Below, piece by piece: positions 36,489-47,074 of a stretch of 64,000 nt of DNA. The DNA is taken from assembly GCA_016929065.1 (NCBI GenBank), contig JAFGJO010000054.1, positions 62,001-126,000 of the forward strand. The letters are read 5' to 3'. The DNA comes from Spirochaetales bacterium. GTDB taxonomy: Bacteria > Spirochaetota > Spirochaetia > SZUA-6 > RPPD01. The notes below the pieces were generated by a model, which was not told the origin of the DNA, did not search any database, and saw nothing but the letters and a program-made list of their open reading frames with translations. The translations under genes were made by a program, and so were the position numbers. Position 1 is the first letter of the stretch. Each line of letters begins with the position of its first letter.

Positions 36489-36836
36489 TTATATTTCGCT
36501 CACGGTCACCATGACATGACTGGAACGTTTATACTGAACATCCGCTCTTCTTCTCGCACGAGCCCAAATTCTCTTTGCGCGCGGTCCATCATTAACCTGC
36601 AGCTCATGGACATACAACATATCTTCATCGATCTTTTTATTCCGATACATTGCGTTTGCAGCAGCGGATTGAATCACTTTTTTGAGGATTCTCGCGCCTT
36701 TCTGCGGCATTGTCTCGAGCAAGGCGATTGCCTCCGGATATGGTTTTTTCCGCACAATATCTGCAAGAGGACGAACCTTTGAAGGTGCAATCCAGACAAA
36801 CCGTGCTGTTGCTTTATATTCTATTTTCTCTGCCAT
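36489..36836 (-). CDS. rplV: Ribosomal protein L22
   Basis: Tunnel-wall protein of 115 residues: ARFVWIAPSKVRPLADIVR, then AAANAMYRNKKID and GPRAKRIWARARRRA. The tip loop that shapes macrolide sensitivity looks ordinary. Confidence 0.97.
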   Translation of the reverse strand: MAEKIEYKATARFVWIAPSKVRPLADIVRKKPYPEAIALLETMPQKGARILKKVIQSAAANAMYRNKKIDEDMLYVHELQVNDGPRAKRIWARARRRADVQYKRSSHVMVTVSEI

Positions 36837-36848
36837 TGTTTTTACCCG

Positions 36849-37127
36849 CTATTTTGAAGCTTTTTTATCAGAACCCGCATGACTGCGAAAAATTCTTGTC
36901 GGTGCGAATTCACCAAGTTTATGACCAACAAGGTTTTCTGTAATATATACAGGCACCCAGGTCTTTCCGTTGTATACAGAAATGGTAAGTCCTACCATTT
37001 CCGGGATAATTGTTGAACAGCGGGAGTAGGTTTTAAACATTCTCTTTTCCCCGCTCTTCTGCTGATCAACAACTCTTTTATAGAGGCTTTTCTCGATAAA
37101 TGGCCCTTTCTTGATTGATCGTGACAC
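36849..37127 (-). CDS. rpsS: Ribosomal protein S19
   Basis: Small-subunit head protein of 92 residues: [35 protein letters not shown] and [19 protein letters not shown]. Standard S10-operon position. Confidence 0.98.
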   Translation of the reverse strand: MSRSIKKGPFIEKSLYKRVVDQQKSGEKRMFKTYSRCSTIIPEMVGLTISVYNGKTWVPVYITENLVGHKLGEFAPTRIFRSHAGSDKKASK

Positions 37128-37136
37128 TGTGCTCTC

Positions 37137-37961
37137 CTATTTTCTGCGCTTTACAATAAATTTGCTCGTCGTTTTACGCTTTTTCCTGGTCTTGTAACCC
37201 TTTGTCGGTTTTCCCCAAGGAGTAACCGGATGACGGCCTCCGGAGGTTTTTCCTTCACCACCACCATGAGGATGATCGTGCGGATTCATGACAACACCGC
37301 GGACTTTCGGACGCCGGCCAAGCCAGCGAGACCTTCCGGCCTTTCCAAGGCTGACATTCATTTTGTCTTCATTACCAATTTCGCCAATAGTCGCATAGCA
37401 TTTTTTAAACACCATTCTCATTTCGCCTGACGGCAATTTAATGGTAACATAATCGCCTTCTTTAGCCACGACGGTAGCACTGGTCCCTGCTGCACGTACC
37501 AGCTGGCCGCCTCTCCCCTTTTCAAGCTCAACATTATGCACACTGATACCCAAAGGAATATTTTCCAAAGGAAGCGCGTTGCCGTTATTCAAGGGAGCCT
37601 TTGGGCCGCTGACAATCGTGTCACCTACTGCAAGACCCTTCGGGGCAACAATATACCGTTTCTCACCATCAATATAATGGATCAGGGAAATAAAGGCACT
37701 TCGGTTCGGGTCATATTCAACACTGACGACCTTTCCCTCGATGTCGTATTTGTCTCTTTTAAAGTCAATGATTCGATACAGTCTTTTGTGACGTCCGCCT
37801 CTGCGGCGCACTGAAATTCTGCCATTCGACGCACGGCCTGCTTTGCATGGCAAAGCTTCACATAAAGATTTCTCCGGATTTTTCCGGGTAATCTCTTCAA
37901 ATCCAAGACCTGTTTTATAACGTAACCCCGGCGTTACCGGTTTATACTTCTTAATACCCAC
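37137..37961 (-). CDS. rplB: Ribosomal protein L2
   Basis: Peptidyl-transferase-associated protein of 274 residues. The catalytic-region loop [16 protein letters not shown] contains the conserved His equivalent to E. coli His229, and the C-terminus is basic. A gap of 53 bases separates it from rplW, the longest within the S10 block. Confidence 0.98.
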   Translation of the reverse strand: MGIKKYKPVTPGLRYKTGLGFEEITRKNPEKSLCEALPCKAGRASNGRISVRRRGGRHKRLYRIIDFKRDKYDIEGKVVSVEYDPNRSAFISLIHYIDGEKRYIVAPKGLAVGDTIVSGPKAPLNNGNALPLENIPLGISVHNVELEKGRGGQLVRAAGTSATVVAKEGDYVTIKLPSGEMRMVFKKCYATIGEIGNEDKMNVSLGKAGRSRWLGRRPKVRGVVMNPHDHPHGGGEGKTSGGRHPVTPWGKPTKGYKTRKKRKTTSKFIVKRRK

Positions 37962-38014
37962 GGTATTACCCTCTTTCTCCCAAAGCTTTTATACCTGACG
38001 TATAAAACGCAGTT

Positions 38015-38299
38015 TTATGCACCTTCAAAAGCAGAAATTGTTTCATCCTTCGGAAGTGTCACAATTGCCTTTTTCCAGGTTGCTGTATATCCCAGTTTAT
38101 ACCGGACTCTCTTCGGCTTTCCTTTGACATTGATAATCCGGCACTCGGTACAATGAACATTAAACATTTCCTTTAACGCCCGTTTTACCTGAAATTTATT
38201 CGCCCTTGAATCAACCCTGAACACGTATCTTTTTACTTCTTTTAACCGGTTTGTTTTTTCGGTAACAACCGGTGCAATAATTACCTTCGATGCTTCCAT
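38015..38299 (-). CDS. rplW: Ribosomal protein L23
   Basis: Exit-tunnel protein of 94 residues that docks trigger factor and SRP: IIAPVVTEKTNRLKEVKRYVF, NKFQVKRALKEMFNV and KKAIVTLPKDE. It starts two bases after the rplD stop. Confidence 0.97.
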   Translation of the reverse strand: MEASKVIIAPVVTEKTNRLKEVKRYVFRVDSRANKFQVKRALKEMFNVHCTECRIINVKGKPKRVRYKLGYTATWKKAIVTLPKDETISAFEGA

Positions 38300-38301
38300 T
38301 C

Positions 38302-38928
38302 TTACTTGCCTCCGTAAAATGTGTTCAGACTGGCTGCTGCATTTTCAAACATGATCACTTTTTTTGAATAAAACAGCGTATGTGCCGACAATTTATTGTA
38401 TGTCTGAAGCTTCAGCCAGGCAATATTGGAGCCAGCTCTTTTCAGCATGACATTGTCATCAGCGATAATAAGAATTGTTTTCTCTTTTCCAGTGACCTTT
38501 TCAAGTGTCTTGATTAAATCTTTTGTTTTTCCTGATTCCACATTAAAATCTTCAATAATTTTAAGAACATCTGTTTTATTCTTGAGACTCAATATCGACT
38601 TCATTGCCAGCCGCTTCACCTTCTTGGGAAGCGTATAACTGTAATCTCTGGGTTTGGGACCAAACGTGGTACCTCCGCCTACCCATACAGGCGATTTTTT
38701 ATCACCAGCACGCGCGCGGCCGGTCCCCTTCTGTCTCCAGGGCCGGGCATTACTGCCGTGCACTTCGGCTCTTGTTTTTGTTGAGGCAGTACCCACTCTT
38801 TTATTCGCATTTTCATTACGAATAGCGTGATAGATTGCACCTTCGCTTACTTCTCTGCCGAACACGTCATCGGCCAGTTCAATCTCTCGAGCAACGCTGC
38901 CGTCGGTCTTATAGACTTTCGCTTTCAT
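38302..38928 (-). CDS. rplD: Ribosomal protein L4
   Basis: Tunnel protein of 208 residues. The extended loop reads GSNARPWRQKGTGRARAGDKKSPVWVGGG-like and is intact. ATG at 38928 is used; GAGGG lies nine bases upstream, whereas a GTG one codon earlier has poorer spacing. Confidence 0.97.
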   Translation of the reverse strand: MKAKVYKTDGSVAREIELADDVFGREVSEGAIYHAIRNENANKRVGTASTKTRAEVHGSNARPWRQKGTGRARAGDKKSPVWVGGGTTFGPKPRDYSYTLPKKVKRLAMKSILSLKNKTDVLKIIEDFNVESGKTKDLIKTLEKVTGKEKTILIIADDNVMLKRAGSNIAWLKLQTYNKLSAHTLFYSKKVIMFENAAASLNTFYGGK

Positions 38929-38942
38929 CACCTAAATCCCTC

Positions 38943-39563
38943 TTACTTCCTCTTTGCAGTGGAAACAATAACCATATTGTTGATTGCTCCGGGTACTGAG
39001 CCGCGCAAAAGCAGCATTTTATTTTCCTGATCAACACGGACAATTTCCAGATTCTGTACAGTTCGTTTCACATTTCCCATGTGTCCGGGCATCTTTTTTC
39101 CCGGGAATACCCGTGATGGCCAGGCACATTGCCCCGTTGATCCCATTCCGCGATGAAATTTGGAACCATGCGTCGCTCTTCCGCCTCCAAATCCGTATCG
39201 TTTCATAACGCCCTGGGATCCTTTCCCCTTTGAAACTCCAATAACATCGACAAAACCGACACCGTCAAACAATTCCACACCCAGCTTGTCGCCGACTGCA
39301 CATTCTTTGCCGTAATCACGGAATTCCCGCAGATATCTGCACGGCTCGATCCCTTCCGGGTATTGCCCGGCTACAGGCTTTATTACTCTTTTCTGCTTAA
39401 TCTTATCTGCACCAAGAATAATCGCATCATATCCATTTTTTTCTTTTGTTCTCTGCCCGACAACGACATTTTCTTCTATTTGTACAACTGTTACCGGAAC
39501 GAGCGAACCATCCTCCGAGAAGACTTGCGTCATGCCGACTTTTTTACCGATCACCGCGATCAT
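38943..39563 (-). CDS. rplC: Ribosomal protein L3
   Basis: Large-subunit assembly protein of 206 residues: [15 protein letters not shown] at the start, then [17 protein letters not shown] and [23 protein letters not shown] at 39563 is preceded by AGGAAAG directly after the rpsJ stop; an upstream GTG in the overlap is less likely. Confidence 0.97.
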   Translation of the reverse strand: MIAVIGKKVGMTQVFSEDGSLVPVTVVQIEENVVVGQRTKEKNGYDAIILGADKIKQKRVIKPVAGQYPEGIEPCRYLREFRDYGKECAVGDKLGVELFDGVGFVDVIGVSKGKGSQGVMKRYGFGGGRATHGSKFHRGMGSTGQCAWPSRVFPGKKMPGHMGNVKRTVQNLEIVRVDQENKMLLLRGSVPGAINNMVIVSTAKRK

Positions 39564-39571
39564 ATCTTTCC

Positions 39572-39880
39572 TCACTGCTTAATTTCAACATCCACACCGG
39601 CAGGCAATTCCAGCTTCATCAAAGCATCCATTACTGCAGATGTCGGTTCAATAATATCAATCAATCGTTTATGCGTTCGCATCTCGAATTGTTCACGAGC
39701 TTTTTTGTTTACATGCGGAGAACGAAGCACTGTAAATTTGTTTATGCGGGTCGGAAGCGGAATTGGACCAGCCACTTTCGAGCCTGCCTTAATGACAGTC
39801 TTCACAATTGATTTTGCGCTTTTGTCAATCAGCTCAACATCAAATCCCCTGAGCCGAACTCTTATACGTTCCTTTACCAT
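39572..39880 (-). CDS. rpsJ: Ribosomal protein S10 (NusE)
   Basis: Protein of 102 residues with dual roles in the 30S head and, with NusB, in antitermination. Segments: [43 protein letters not shown] at 39880 gives the family length and has GAGGAAAGG upstream. A hairpin lies between tuf and this gene. Confidence 0.97.
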   Translation of the reverse strand: MVKERIRVRLRGFDVELIDKSAKSIVKTVIKAGSKVAGPIPLPTRINKFTVLRSPHVNKKAREQFEMRTHKRLIDIIEPTSAVMDALMKLELPAGVDVEIKQ

Positions 39881-39906
39881 GTCCCTTTCCTCATTCTCCA
39901 CATAAA

Positions 39907-39939
39907 AGGGTTCCTGGATCCAAAGGGCCCAGGAACCCT
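39907..39939 (-). terminator. Hairpin between tuf and rpsJ, possible attenuator
   Basis: A perfect 11-bp GC-rich inverted repeat (39907-39917 with 39929-39939) is followed on the minus strand by a short T-run (TTTTAT). This looks like a weak or partial terminator separating the str and S10 segments while allowing read-through. Confidence 0.6.
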
Positions 39940-39962
39940 GTCTGTATTAATATTTCGTCTGG

Positions 39963-41153
39963 CTACTCAATAATCTCTGTCACCGTACCAGCTGCCACAG
40001 TACGTCCGCCTTCACGAATAGCGAAGCGAAGTCCTTTTTCAATAGCAATCGTACAGATCAGTTCAATGTTCAGCTCGGCGTTATCACCGGGCATGATCAT
40101 TTGTTTTCCTTCAGGAATCGTTACTGTACCGGTCACATCAGTTGTTCTAAAATAAAACTGCGGTCTGTATCCGGTAAAAAACGGCGAATGACGCCCGCCT
40201 TCAGCGGTTGTCAGCACGTACACCTGACCCTTGAATTTTTTATGGGGAGTAATTGAACCCGGCTTTGCAAGAACCTGGCCGCGCTCAACTTCTTTCTTGT
40301 CAATACCGCGAAGAAGACAACCGACGTTATCTCCCGCCAGACCTTCATCAAGAAGCTTATTGAACATTTCAATACCGGTGACGACAGTCTTTGTTGTGTC
40401 CTTGACACCGACGATTTCAATTTCTTCCCCAAGCTTGATCACACCACGGTCAATTTTACCGGTCACCACCGTTCCACGGCCCTGAATTGAAAACACATCT
40501 TCAATCGGCATAAGGAATGGTTTGTCTGTTGCGCGTTCCGGCATCGGAAAATATGAATCCATTGCATCCAGAAGTTCGGTAATGCATTTCGTCGCTTCCG
40601 GGTCATCAGGATTTTCCATAGCCTTAAGCGCTGATCCCTTGATAATCGGAATTTCATCACCGGGGAACTGATATTCTTTGAGAACATCACGCACTTCTTC
40701 TTCCACAAGTTCAAGAAGATCCGGATCGTCAACCATGTCAACCTTGTTTAAAAACACGATAATTGCAGGTACGCCAACCTGACGTGCAAGCAGAATGTGC
40801 TCACGAGTCTGCGGCATAACCGAGTCCGGAGCGGACACAACAAGCACGGAGCCGTCCATCTGGGCAGCACCGGTAATCATGTTCTTGATATAGTCGGCGT
40901 GTCCCGGACAGTCAACATGTGCATAGTGCCGGTTGTCTGACTGATATTCAACATGACGGGTATTAATAGTAATACCACGCGCCTTTTCTTCCGGCGCATT
41001 GTCGATATCCTCATAGTTCATCAATTTATCACCGTGCTTCTTTGCACAATGCATTGTAATAGCCGCTGTAAGTGTTGTTTTTCCATGGTCAACGTGACCG
41101 ATTGTACCAACATTAATATGAGGTTTCGATCTCTCAAATTTCTCTTTAGCCAT
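39963..41153 (-). CDS. tuf: Elongation factor Tu
   Basis: Aminoacyl-tRNA delivery GTPase of 396 residues. G motifs: [35 protein letters not shown], and SALKA. Domains II and III are complete, ending [13 protein letters not shown]. It follows rpsG with a 118-base spacer rather than fusA, so the str order is rpsL-rpsG-tuf. Confidence 0.98.
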   Translation of the reverse strand: MAKEKFERSKPHINVGTIGHVDHGKTTLTAAITMHCAKKHGDKLMNYEDIDNAPEEKARGITINTRHVEYQSDNRHYAHVDCPGHADYIKNMITGAAQMDGSVLVVSAPDSVMPQTREHILLARQVGVPAIIVFLNKVDMVDDPDLLELVEEEVRDVLKEYQFPGDEIPIIKGSALKAMENPDDPEATKCITELLDAMDSYFPMPERATDKPFLMPIEDVFSIQGRGTVVTGKIDRGVIKLGEEIEIVGVKDTTKTVVTGIEMFNKLLDEGLAGDNVGCLLRGIDKKEVERGQVLAKPGSITPHKKFKGQVYVLTTAEGGRHSPFFTGYRPQFYFRTTDVTGTVTIPEGKQMIMPGDNAELNIELICTIAIEKGLRFAIREGGRTVAAGTVTEIIE

Positions 41154-41271
41154 GAATTCCTCCTTTTATTACTTCCAATCCCATTGATTAAAAAGGAAAA
41201 CCATTCAAATAAAATATAATATTCTGCAGCACAACGTGCTGATGTTATGTATTCCCTTTATAAAAGTGAAG

Positions 41272-41742
41272 TTACCAGCGGTAATGCGCAAAAGCCTTGT
41301 TTGCTTCTGCCATACGATGGGTGTCTTCTTTTTTCTTTACCGAAGCACCGGTTGAATTCGATGCATCGATCAGTTCATTACACAAGCGCTCACTCATGGA
41401 GCGTGCACTTCTTTCGCGTGAGTACCCGATAATCCAGCGCATTGCCAAGGCTTCCCGACGGTCATCCCGTATTTCAATGGGTACCTGGTACGTTGATCCG
41501 CCGACCCGTCTCGATTTTACCTCGAGCATTGGCTTCACATTTTCCATCGCCTTGCTGAATATTTCCAATGGATCAGTATTGGTTTTTTCCTTTATAAGAT
41601 CCATTGCTTTGTAAAAAATATTTGCACTTGTCGACTTCTTGCCTGCAAGCATCATTCTTAAAATAAACTTCGCAACCACCGGATTTTTGTAAATCGGCTC
41701 AATGACGTGTCTCTTTCTTATAACAACCTGTTTTCTCGACAT
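41272..41742 (-). CDS. rpsG: Ribosomal protein S7
   Basis: 16S 3'-domain primary binder of 156 residues: [40 protein letters not shown] and [14 protein letters not shown] at the end. In the downstream 118-base spacer there is a small CAGCAC/GTGCTG hairpin but no clear promoter. Confidence 0.98.
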   Translation of the reverse strand: MSRKQVVIRKRHVIEPIYKNPVVAKFILRMMLAGKKSTSANIFYKAMDLIKEKTNTDPLEIFSKAMENVKPMLEVKSRRVGGSTYQVPIEIRDDRREALAMRWIIGYSRERSARSMSERLCNELIDASNSTGASVKKKEDTHRMAEANKAFAHYRW

Positions 41743-41766
41743 TCTGTAAAACCTCTTCTGTACCCG

Positions 41767-42141
41767 TTATGCCTTGGGCCGTTTTGCACCGTATTTCGAC
41801 CGGGCCTGTCGTCTGTCTTCCACACCAAGCGTATCTTTTGTACCGCGCACGATGTGATACCGTACACCGGGAAGGTCCTTGATTCTTCCGCCCCGGATCA
41901 GCACCACCGAGTGTTCCTGAAGATTATGACCAATCCCGGGAATATACGCTGTCACTTCAATACCGTTTACCAAACGGACACGGGCGATTTTACGGAGTGC
42001 CGAGTTTGGTTTTTTTGGTGTCATCGTCATCACACGAGTACAGACACCGCGTTTTTGAGGACAAGACTGTAAAGCCGGTGACTTTGTCTTGTTCAGTATT
42101 CTTTTGCGTCCTTTTCGGACAAGCTGATTAATAGTTGGCAT
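41767..42141 (-). CDS. rpsL: Ribosomal protein S12
   Basis: Decoding-centre protein of 124 residues: [25 protein letters not shown] and [18 protein letters not shown]. The Lys at the streptomycin position (in TPKKPNS) is the sensitive-type residue. ATG at 42141 is chosen by family length; the frame is open upstream through the promoter. GAGGAT lies somewhat far upstream. Confidence 0.97.
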   Translation of the reverse strand: MPTINQLVRKGRKRILNKTKSPALQSCPQKRGVCTRVMTMTPKKPNSALRKIARVRLVNGIEVTAYIPGIGHNLQEHSVVLIRGGRIKDLPGVRYHIVRGTKDTLGVEDRRQARSKYGAKRPKA

Positions 42142-42184
42142 AAAATTTACTACATCCTCTAAAATTATTATCTCGTGAAGAGAG

Positions 42185-42213
42185 AATCTACCAATTGATA
42201 AAAAAAAAGTCAA
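42185..42213 (-). promoter_or_regulatory. Proximal promoter upstream of rpsL
   Basis: On the minus strand TTGACT (42208-42213), 17 bp containing a T-tract, TAGATT (42185-42190). The expected start gives a leader of about 38 bases before rpsL. Confidence 0.65.
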
Positions 42214-42331
42214 CCCGTTTTATTTCTTTTTTTCAGGCCGAGTATTACTTGAGTTAGACAGCAGTCCACCCCTTTATACGAAAGCGAGCATGCCCCGTAT
42301 TCCGACACAACGCCGGTCCATCCCGGAGTGC

Positions 42332-42361
42332 ATACTACCCTATTGCCGACTCTTTTGTCAA
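42332..42361 (-). promoter_or_regulatory. Distal promoter upstream of rpsL
   Basis: On the minus strand TTGACA (42356-42361), 18 bp, TAGTAT (42332-42337). Together with the proximal site it suggests tandem promoters that re-boost the str-S10-spc-alpha genes. The rest of the 300-base gap has no gene. Confidence 0.6.
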
Positions 42362-42441
42362 CTGTTAAATAAAAATTAATTCTAAATTAATAGAAGAAAT
42401 CACAAAAAAACGATATATCCAGCATAAAACTTTGTCCGCAC

Positions 42442-42801
42442 CTACAGCGATATACCCTCATCAGCCAGAACATTGCTTAATAAACGGAGTGTATCAAAAA
42501 CGCGCTCGAGTTGTTCATCAATTTCCGGATTGTTCCCGGCCTTTGCTGAATTTTCGAGCTGCTTTACGGCGAATTCCACTTCCTTTTGAACCCCGTTCCA
42601 ATACCCGAGTATTTTTTCTTTTTTTTCTTCGGGATTCAACTCCCTGTTTTTTGCCAGCTCCACTATTTTATTATAATGGAAGATGATCAGGGAATCTGGC
42701 TCAGCCGGCTTTTCCTGACAACCTGCAAGCATGAGTACTGCAACCAGAGTAAAAACAACAATTCCGGCTGTTCGCTTTACAAGAAAGGGGCACTGAATCA
42801 T
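42442..42801 (-). CDS. Small lipoprotein coupled to rpoC, unknown function
   Basis: Protein of 119 residues with a lipoprotein signal peptide and lipobox LMLAGC (Cys at about 28). The mature part is mostly alpha-helical and charged ([21 protein letters not shown] ... [20 protein letters not shown]), suggesting a small helical bundle or coiled coil. Its ATG overlaps the rpoC stop (ATGA), so it is translated with RNA polymerase. It has no recognised homologue. The following 300 bases carry the rpsL promoters. Confidence 0.82.
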   Translation of the reverse strand: MIQCPFLVKRTAGIVVFTLVAVLMLAGCQEKPAEPDSLIIFHYNKIVELAKNRELNPEEKKEKILGYWNGVQKEVEFAVKQLENSAKAGNNPEIDEQLERVFDTLRLLSNVLADEGISL

Positions 42802-45800
42802 GATACCGTTTCGACCTCTTTTTCTTCTTTTTCCTCAAGGATTCGTTCTATCGTCTTGTCGATATCTTCCATATTTTCATCATACAGCTTGATACTCTTG
42901 TATTTTCTAATCCCGGTTCCCGCAGGAATAAGATGCCCGATGATGACATTTTCTTTCAAGCCGCGGAGACCATCCATCGAGCCTGCAATCGACGCATTTG
43001 TAAGGACCCTGGTCGTTTCCTGAAAGCTTGCCGCTGAAATAAAGGAATCAATATTAAGTGAAGCCCTGGTAATACCCAGGAGCAACGGCCGTGCGACAGC
43101 AGGCTGTCCGCCTTCGCGCATGACCTTCTGGTTTTCTTCATGAAATTTGAACCGTTCTACCTGCTTGCCGTAGATGAAATTTGTATCGCCGACCTGGATA
43201 ATTTCAACCTTGCGCATCATCTGGCGGATAATAATCCCGATGTGCTTGTCATTGATCTGCACACCCTGGAGACGGTACACTTCCTGAATTTCATTAACCA
43301 GGTAGGTCTGCAGCTGATTTTCTCCCAGGTTACTCAGGATGTCATGCGGATCGGTATTTCCGTCGCACAAAAGGTCACCCGCCTGAACTTCGTCACCGTC
43401 ACGGACCAACAGATGTTTTCCCATCGGGATCTGGTGTTTGAACTCTCTCCCAAACGCATCCACAATCAGGATAATCCGTTTACCCTTCACAATCCCCTTA
43501 AAGAAGACCGTACCACTGATTTTTGCAAGAACAGCGATGTTTTTCGGTTTTCGTGCTTCAAACAGTTCCCCAACACGTGGCAGACCGCCGGTGATATCCC
43601 TTGTTTTCACACTTTCCTTGAGCAGTTTCGCAATAATGCGCCCCGCTTTTACCGGATCACCGTCTTCCACATTCAGGTAGGCGCTGCCCGGCAGGAAGTA
43701 GCGCGTCAGTTCTTCACCGTTTTTGTCGGTGATGACTATACGGGGCTGAAGGGATTCAAGAGAGAACTCGGCAATTTTCTTTTCAATCTTGCCGGTATCT
43801 TCATTCAGTTCTTCCTTAAGTGTTGTCCCAAGAATAATATCTTCAAATTTGATCTTCCCGTCATGTTCCGCAATAATCGGTTCGCTGAATGGATCAAAAA
43901 ACGCAATCGTCTCTTCAGCTTCAGCAATCCCACCTTCCTTGACAAGCAGTTCAGACCCGTTCCTGATTTCCACTTTTTGCGGCTGGGCCAGAATCAGAAA
44001 CTGATTGTCAGTGATATGGACAAACCCGATCTGCGTCGTGGTGACCTTGTCTTTCCCCCGCTCAATAACTGCTTTCTCGCCATGCGCCAAAAGGCTGTCC
44101 CCGGTTTCGAAAAGCAATTTATCTGTCTTCTTGTACGGAATTCTGTCCAGCACCTTGTGCACACTGATATACCCTTTCCGGGAAAAGAGTTTATTGCCGT
44201 TATCCAGCTCGATGGTACTTCCCTTAATTTCCTGGATCACCACCGGATAACGAAGATATACACAGTTTTCCTCGCTCACCTTGGTCGCCGCACCGCCGAT
44301 ATGGAATGTTCTCATGGTCAGCTGCGTTCCAGGCTGCCCGATTGACTGGGCCGCAATAATGCCTACCGCTTCACCAATTTCAGTGGTCATATTTTTGGCC
44401 AGGTTCCGGCCGTAACATTTCACACAGACACCATGTTTCGATTCACAGGTAAGAACGGTACGGATACGGACATGCTCCACACCCGCAGCATCTATCTCCG
44501 CAGCAGTCTCCTCGGTAATTTCCTTATTAATATCTATTATAATTTCGCCGGTGATCGGATGCTTGACCCGTTCAATCGTAAATCGTCCGACAATTCTGTC
44601 AGCCAGCGGTTCAACGATTTCTTCTCCGTCTTTTACCGCACCACGCTCAATTCCGTTTATGGTTCCACAGTCTTCCTCATTGATCACCACATCCTGTGCA
44701 ATATCAACAAGACGGCGTGTCAGGTATCCTGCATCTGCTGTCTTCAACGCGGTATCTGCAAGACCTTTTCGGGCGCCATTCGTTGAAATAAAGAATTCAA
44801 TAACTGACAGGCCTTCTTTGAAGTTCGACCGGATCGGCAATTCGATAATATCACCCGACGGCTTGGCCATAAGACCGCGCATACCGCCCAGCTGACGAAT
44901 CTGTGTCCGGCTTCCGCGCGCTCCTGAATGCGCCATCATGTGAACAGGATTGAATCCTTCACGGTCCACTTTGAGTTCCTGCATCAATTCATTGGTGATC
45001 AATTCGTTGATCGCACTCCACACCTCTACAACACGGTTGTACCGTTCTTCGAAAGTAATGTGTCCCTGAAGATACTGATTCTGGATCTCGGTGACCTGAT
45101 TATTCGCTTTCTGAATCAATTCGCCTTTATGGGCGGGGATGATGATGTCATCCATACCAATGGTTGCACCAAAACGCGTTGCAAATTTGAATCCCATCGC
45201 TTTGATCGTATCAAGCATTTCAACAGTTACATACGGGCCATATTCCTTATAACAGTGGGAAATGAGTATCCGGAGCTCTTTTTCTCCCATCGATGTATTG
45301 ATAAATTCAACTTCTTCCGGGAGTTCATCATTCAACAGCACACGGCCTGCGGTCGTCTCGACAATTTTTCCATCCATTCTTACCTTGATCAGCGCCTGAT
45401 AACTCAACACACCGGCTTCGAGCGCCATGAAGATTTCCGCTTTATCAGAAAAATACTTGCCCTCTCCCGGAGAACCTTTTTTCTCTTTGGTAAGATAGTA
45501 AATACCAAGAACCATATCCTGCGTCGGGATGACAACAGGGCTGCCGCTCGCGGGGTTTAACAGGTTTTTCGAAGACAACAGGAGCGTCCAGCACTCAATC
45601 TGGGCCGCCTGGGTCAATGGAACGTGAACCGCCATCTGGTCGCCGTCAAAGTCTGCATTAAATGCATGACAGACCAGCGGATGCAGCTTTATCGCTTTGC
45701 CCTCGACAAGGACCGGTTCAAAAGCCTGAATACCAAGCCGGTGCAGTGTCGGCGCACGATTGAGCATGACCGGATGTTCCTGAACTACTTCATCCAAAAC

Positions 45801-46997
45801 CGCCCACACTTCCGGAGCTTCCTGCTCCACAAGTGTTTTTGCCTTTTTCACATTATACACAACATCTTTTTCAACAAGTTTTTTCATGATAAACGGCTTG
45901 AACAGCTCAAGCGCCATTTTCGATGGCAGTCCGCACTGGTGCAGCTGCAGGTCGGGCCCGACGACAATCACTGAACGGCCCGAATAGTCGACCCGTTTTC
46001 CAAGGAGATTCTGCCGGAACCGGCCCTGCTTCCCTTTCAACATGTCAGAGAGGGATTTCAGCGGCCTGTTCGATGCTCCTTTGACAACACGCTTTTTCTT
46101 GGAGTTGTCAAACAGGGCATCGACTGCTTCCTGCAGCATTCTTTTTTCATTCCGGATAATGATATCCGGGGCATTTAACGCCTGAAGACGCTTCAGACGG
46201 TTATTTCGGTTAATCACACGGCGGTACAGGTCATTCAAATCTGATGTTGCAAAACGGCCGCCCTCAAGCTGTACCATGGGCCGAAGCTCCGGCGGAATCA
46301 CCGGAATCACTTCAAGGATCATCCATTCAGGCTTGTTCCCGGAATCCCGGAAATTTTCCACAATTTCGATTCGTTTTAGAAGCCGCTTGTCTGACTTGAC
46401 GCCCTTCTCGATCATTTTTCGCCGAAGTTCAGAGGCCAATGCATCCAGGTCAATTCCTTCAAGCAGGGTTTTCACTGCTTCGGCACCAATTCCAGCAGTG
46501 AATGAATACCCGTAGCGCTCCTGTGCTTCATGAAACTCTTCTTCCGACAGAAGTTCCATTTTTTTGAGATCAGTATCACCCTCATCAATGACAATATATT
46601 TTTCGTAATACAGCACTGAGCGGAGCGCGGTAATGGAAAGATCGAGTAAAAGCCCCATTCGGGAGGGAACAGACCGGTAAAACCATATATGAGAGACCGG
46701 AGCGGCAAGTTCAATATGCCCCATCCGTTCGCGGCGTACCTTGAAATGAGTTACTTCAACACCGCACCGGTCACAGATGACCCCGCGGTACCGGATTGAT
46801 TTGAACTTTCCGCAGTAACACTCCCATTCCTTCGTGGTCCCGAAAATACGTTCACAAAACAAACCGTCTTTCTCCGGGCGGAGGGTGCGGTAATTGATTG
46901 TTTCCGGCTTTTTTACTTCACCGTATGACCATGCCCGAATTTGTTCGGGTGATGCAAGCTTAATTTTAATACTGTCAAAATCCTGAAAATCTCTCAT
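42798..46997 (-). CDS. rpoC: RNA polymerase beta' subunit
   Basis: Catalytic subunit of 1399 residues. The N-terminal zinc ribbon is visible ([20 protein letters not shown]), the active-site motif is [12 protein letters not shown], and the second zinc site is [16 protein letters not shown]. The length is that of the compact E. coli-like form. ATG at 46997 has GGGAGGAG upstream. It follows rpoB by 77 bases and overlaps the lipoprotein gene. Confidence 0.98.
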   Translation of the reverse strand: MRDFQDFDSIKIKLASPEQIRAWSYGEVKKPETINYRTLRPEKDGLFCERIFGTTKEWECYCGKFKSIRYRGVICDRCGVEVTHFKVRRERMGHIELAAPVSHIWFYRSVPSRMGLLLDLSITALRSVLYYEKYIVIDEGDTDLKKMELLSEEEFHEAQERYGYSFTAGIGAEAVKTLLEGIDLDALASELRRKMIEKGVKSDKRLLKRIEIVENFRDSGNKPEWMILEVIPVIPPELRPMVQLEGGRFATSDLNDLYRRVINRNNRLKRLQALNAPDIIIRNEKRMLQEAVDALFDNSKKKRVVKGASNRPLKSLSDMLKGKQGRFRQNLLGKRVDYSGRSVIVVGPDLQLHQCGLPSKMALELFKPFIMKKLVEKDVVYNVKKAKTLVEQEAPEVWAVLDEVVQEHPVMLNRAPTLHRLGIQAFEPVLVEGKAIKLHPLVCHAFNADFDGDQMAVHVPLTQAAQIECWTLLLSSKNLLNPASGSPVVIPTQDMVLGIYYLTKEKKGSPGEGKYFSDKAEIFMALEAGVLSYQALIKVRMDGKIVETTAGRVLLNDELPEEVEFINTSMGEKELRILISHCYKEYGPYVTVEMLDTIKAMGFKFATRFGATIGMDDIIIPAHKGELIQKANNQVTEIQNQYLQGHITFEERYNRVVEVWSAINELITNELMQELKVDREGFNPVHMMAHSGARGSRTQIRQLGGMRGLMAKPSGDIIELPIRSNFKEGLSVIEFFISTNGARKGLADTALKTADAGYLTRRLVDIAQDVVINEEDCGTINGIERGAVKDGEEIVEPLADRIVGRFTIERVKHPITGEIIIDINKEITEETAAEIDAAGVEHVRIRTVLTCESKHGVCVKCYGRNLAKNMTTEIGEAVGIIAAQSIGQPGTQLTMRTFHIGGAATKVSEENCVYLRYPVVIQEIKGSTIELDNGNKLFSRKGYISVHKVLDRIPYKKTDKLLFETGDSLLAHGEKAVIERGKDKVTTTQIGFVHITDNQFLILAQPQKVEIRNGSELLVKEGGIAEAEETIAFFDPFSEPIIAEHDGKIKFEDIILGTTLKEELNEDTGKIEKKIAEFSLESLQPRIVITDKNGEELTRYFLPGSAYLNVEDGDPVKAGRIIAKLLKESVKTRDITGGLPRVGELFEARKPKNIAVLAKISGTVFFKGIVKGKRIILIVDAFGREFKHQIPMGKHLLVRDGDEVQAGDLLCDGNTDPHDILSNLGENQLQTYLVNEIQEVYRLQGVQINDKHIGIIIRQMMRKVEIIQVGDTNFIYGKQVERFKFHEENQKVMREGGQPAVARPLLLGITRASLNIDSFISAASFQETTRVLTNASIAGSMDGLRGLKENVIIGHLIPAGTGIRKYKSIKLYDENMEDIDKTIERILEEKEEKEVETVS

Positions 46998-47074
46998 TAT
47001 AACTCCTCCCAAAAAATGGGTTATTGAAAAAATCCCGTTGTATCAGGCACACCGGTATATTACAGCGGCTGCGA

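Noticed and set aside
43140-44345. 401-codon open frame antisense to rpoC
   Set aside because: It lies wholly within rpoC on the other strand, has no family pattern or ribosome-binding site, and its composition is the mirror of the real gene.
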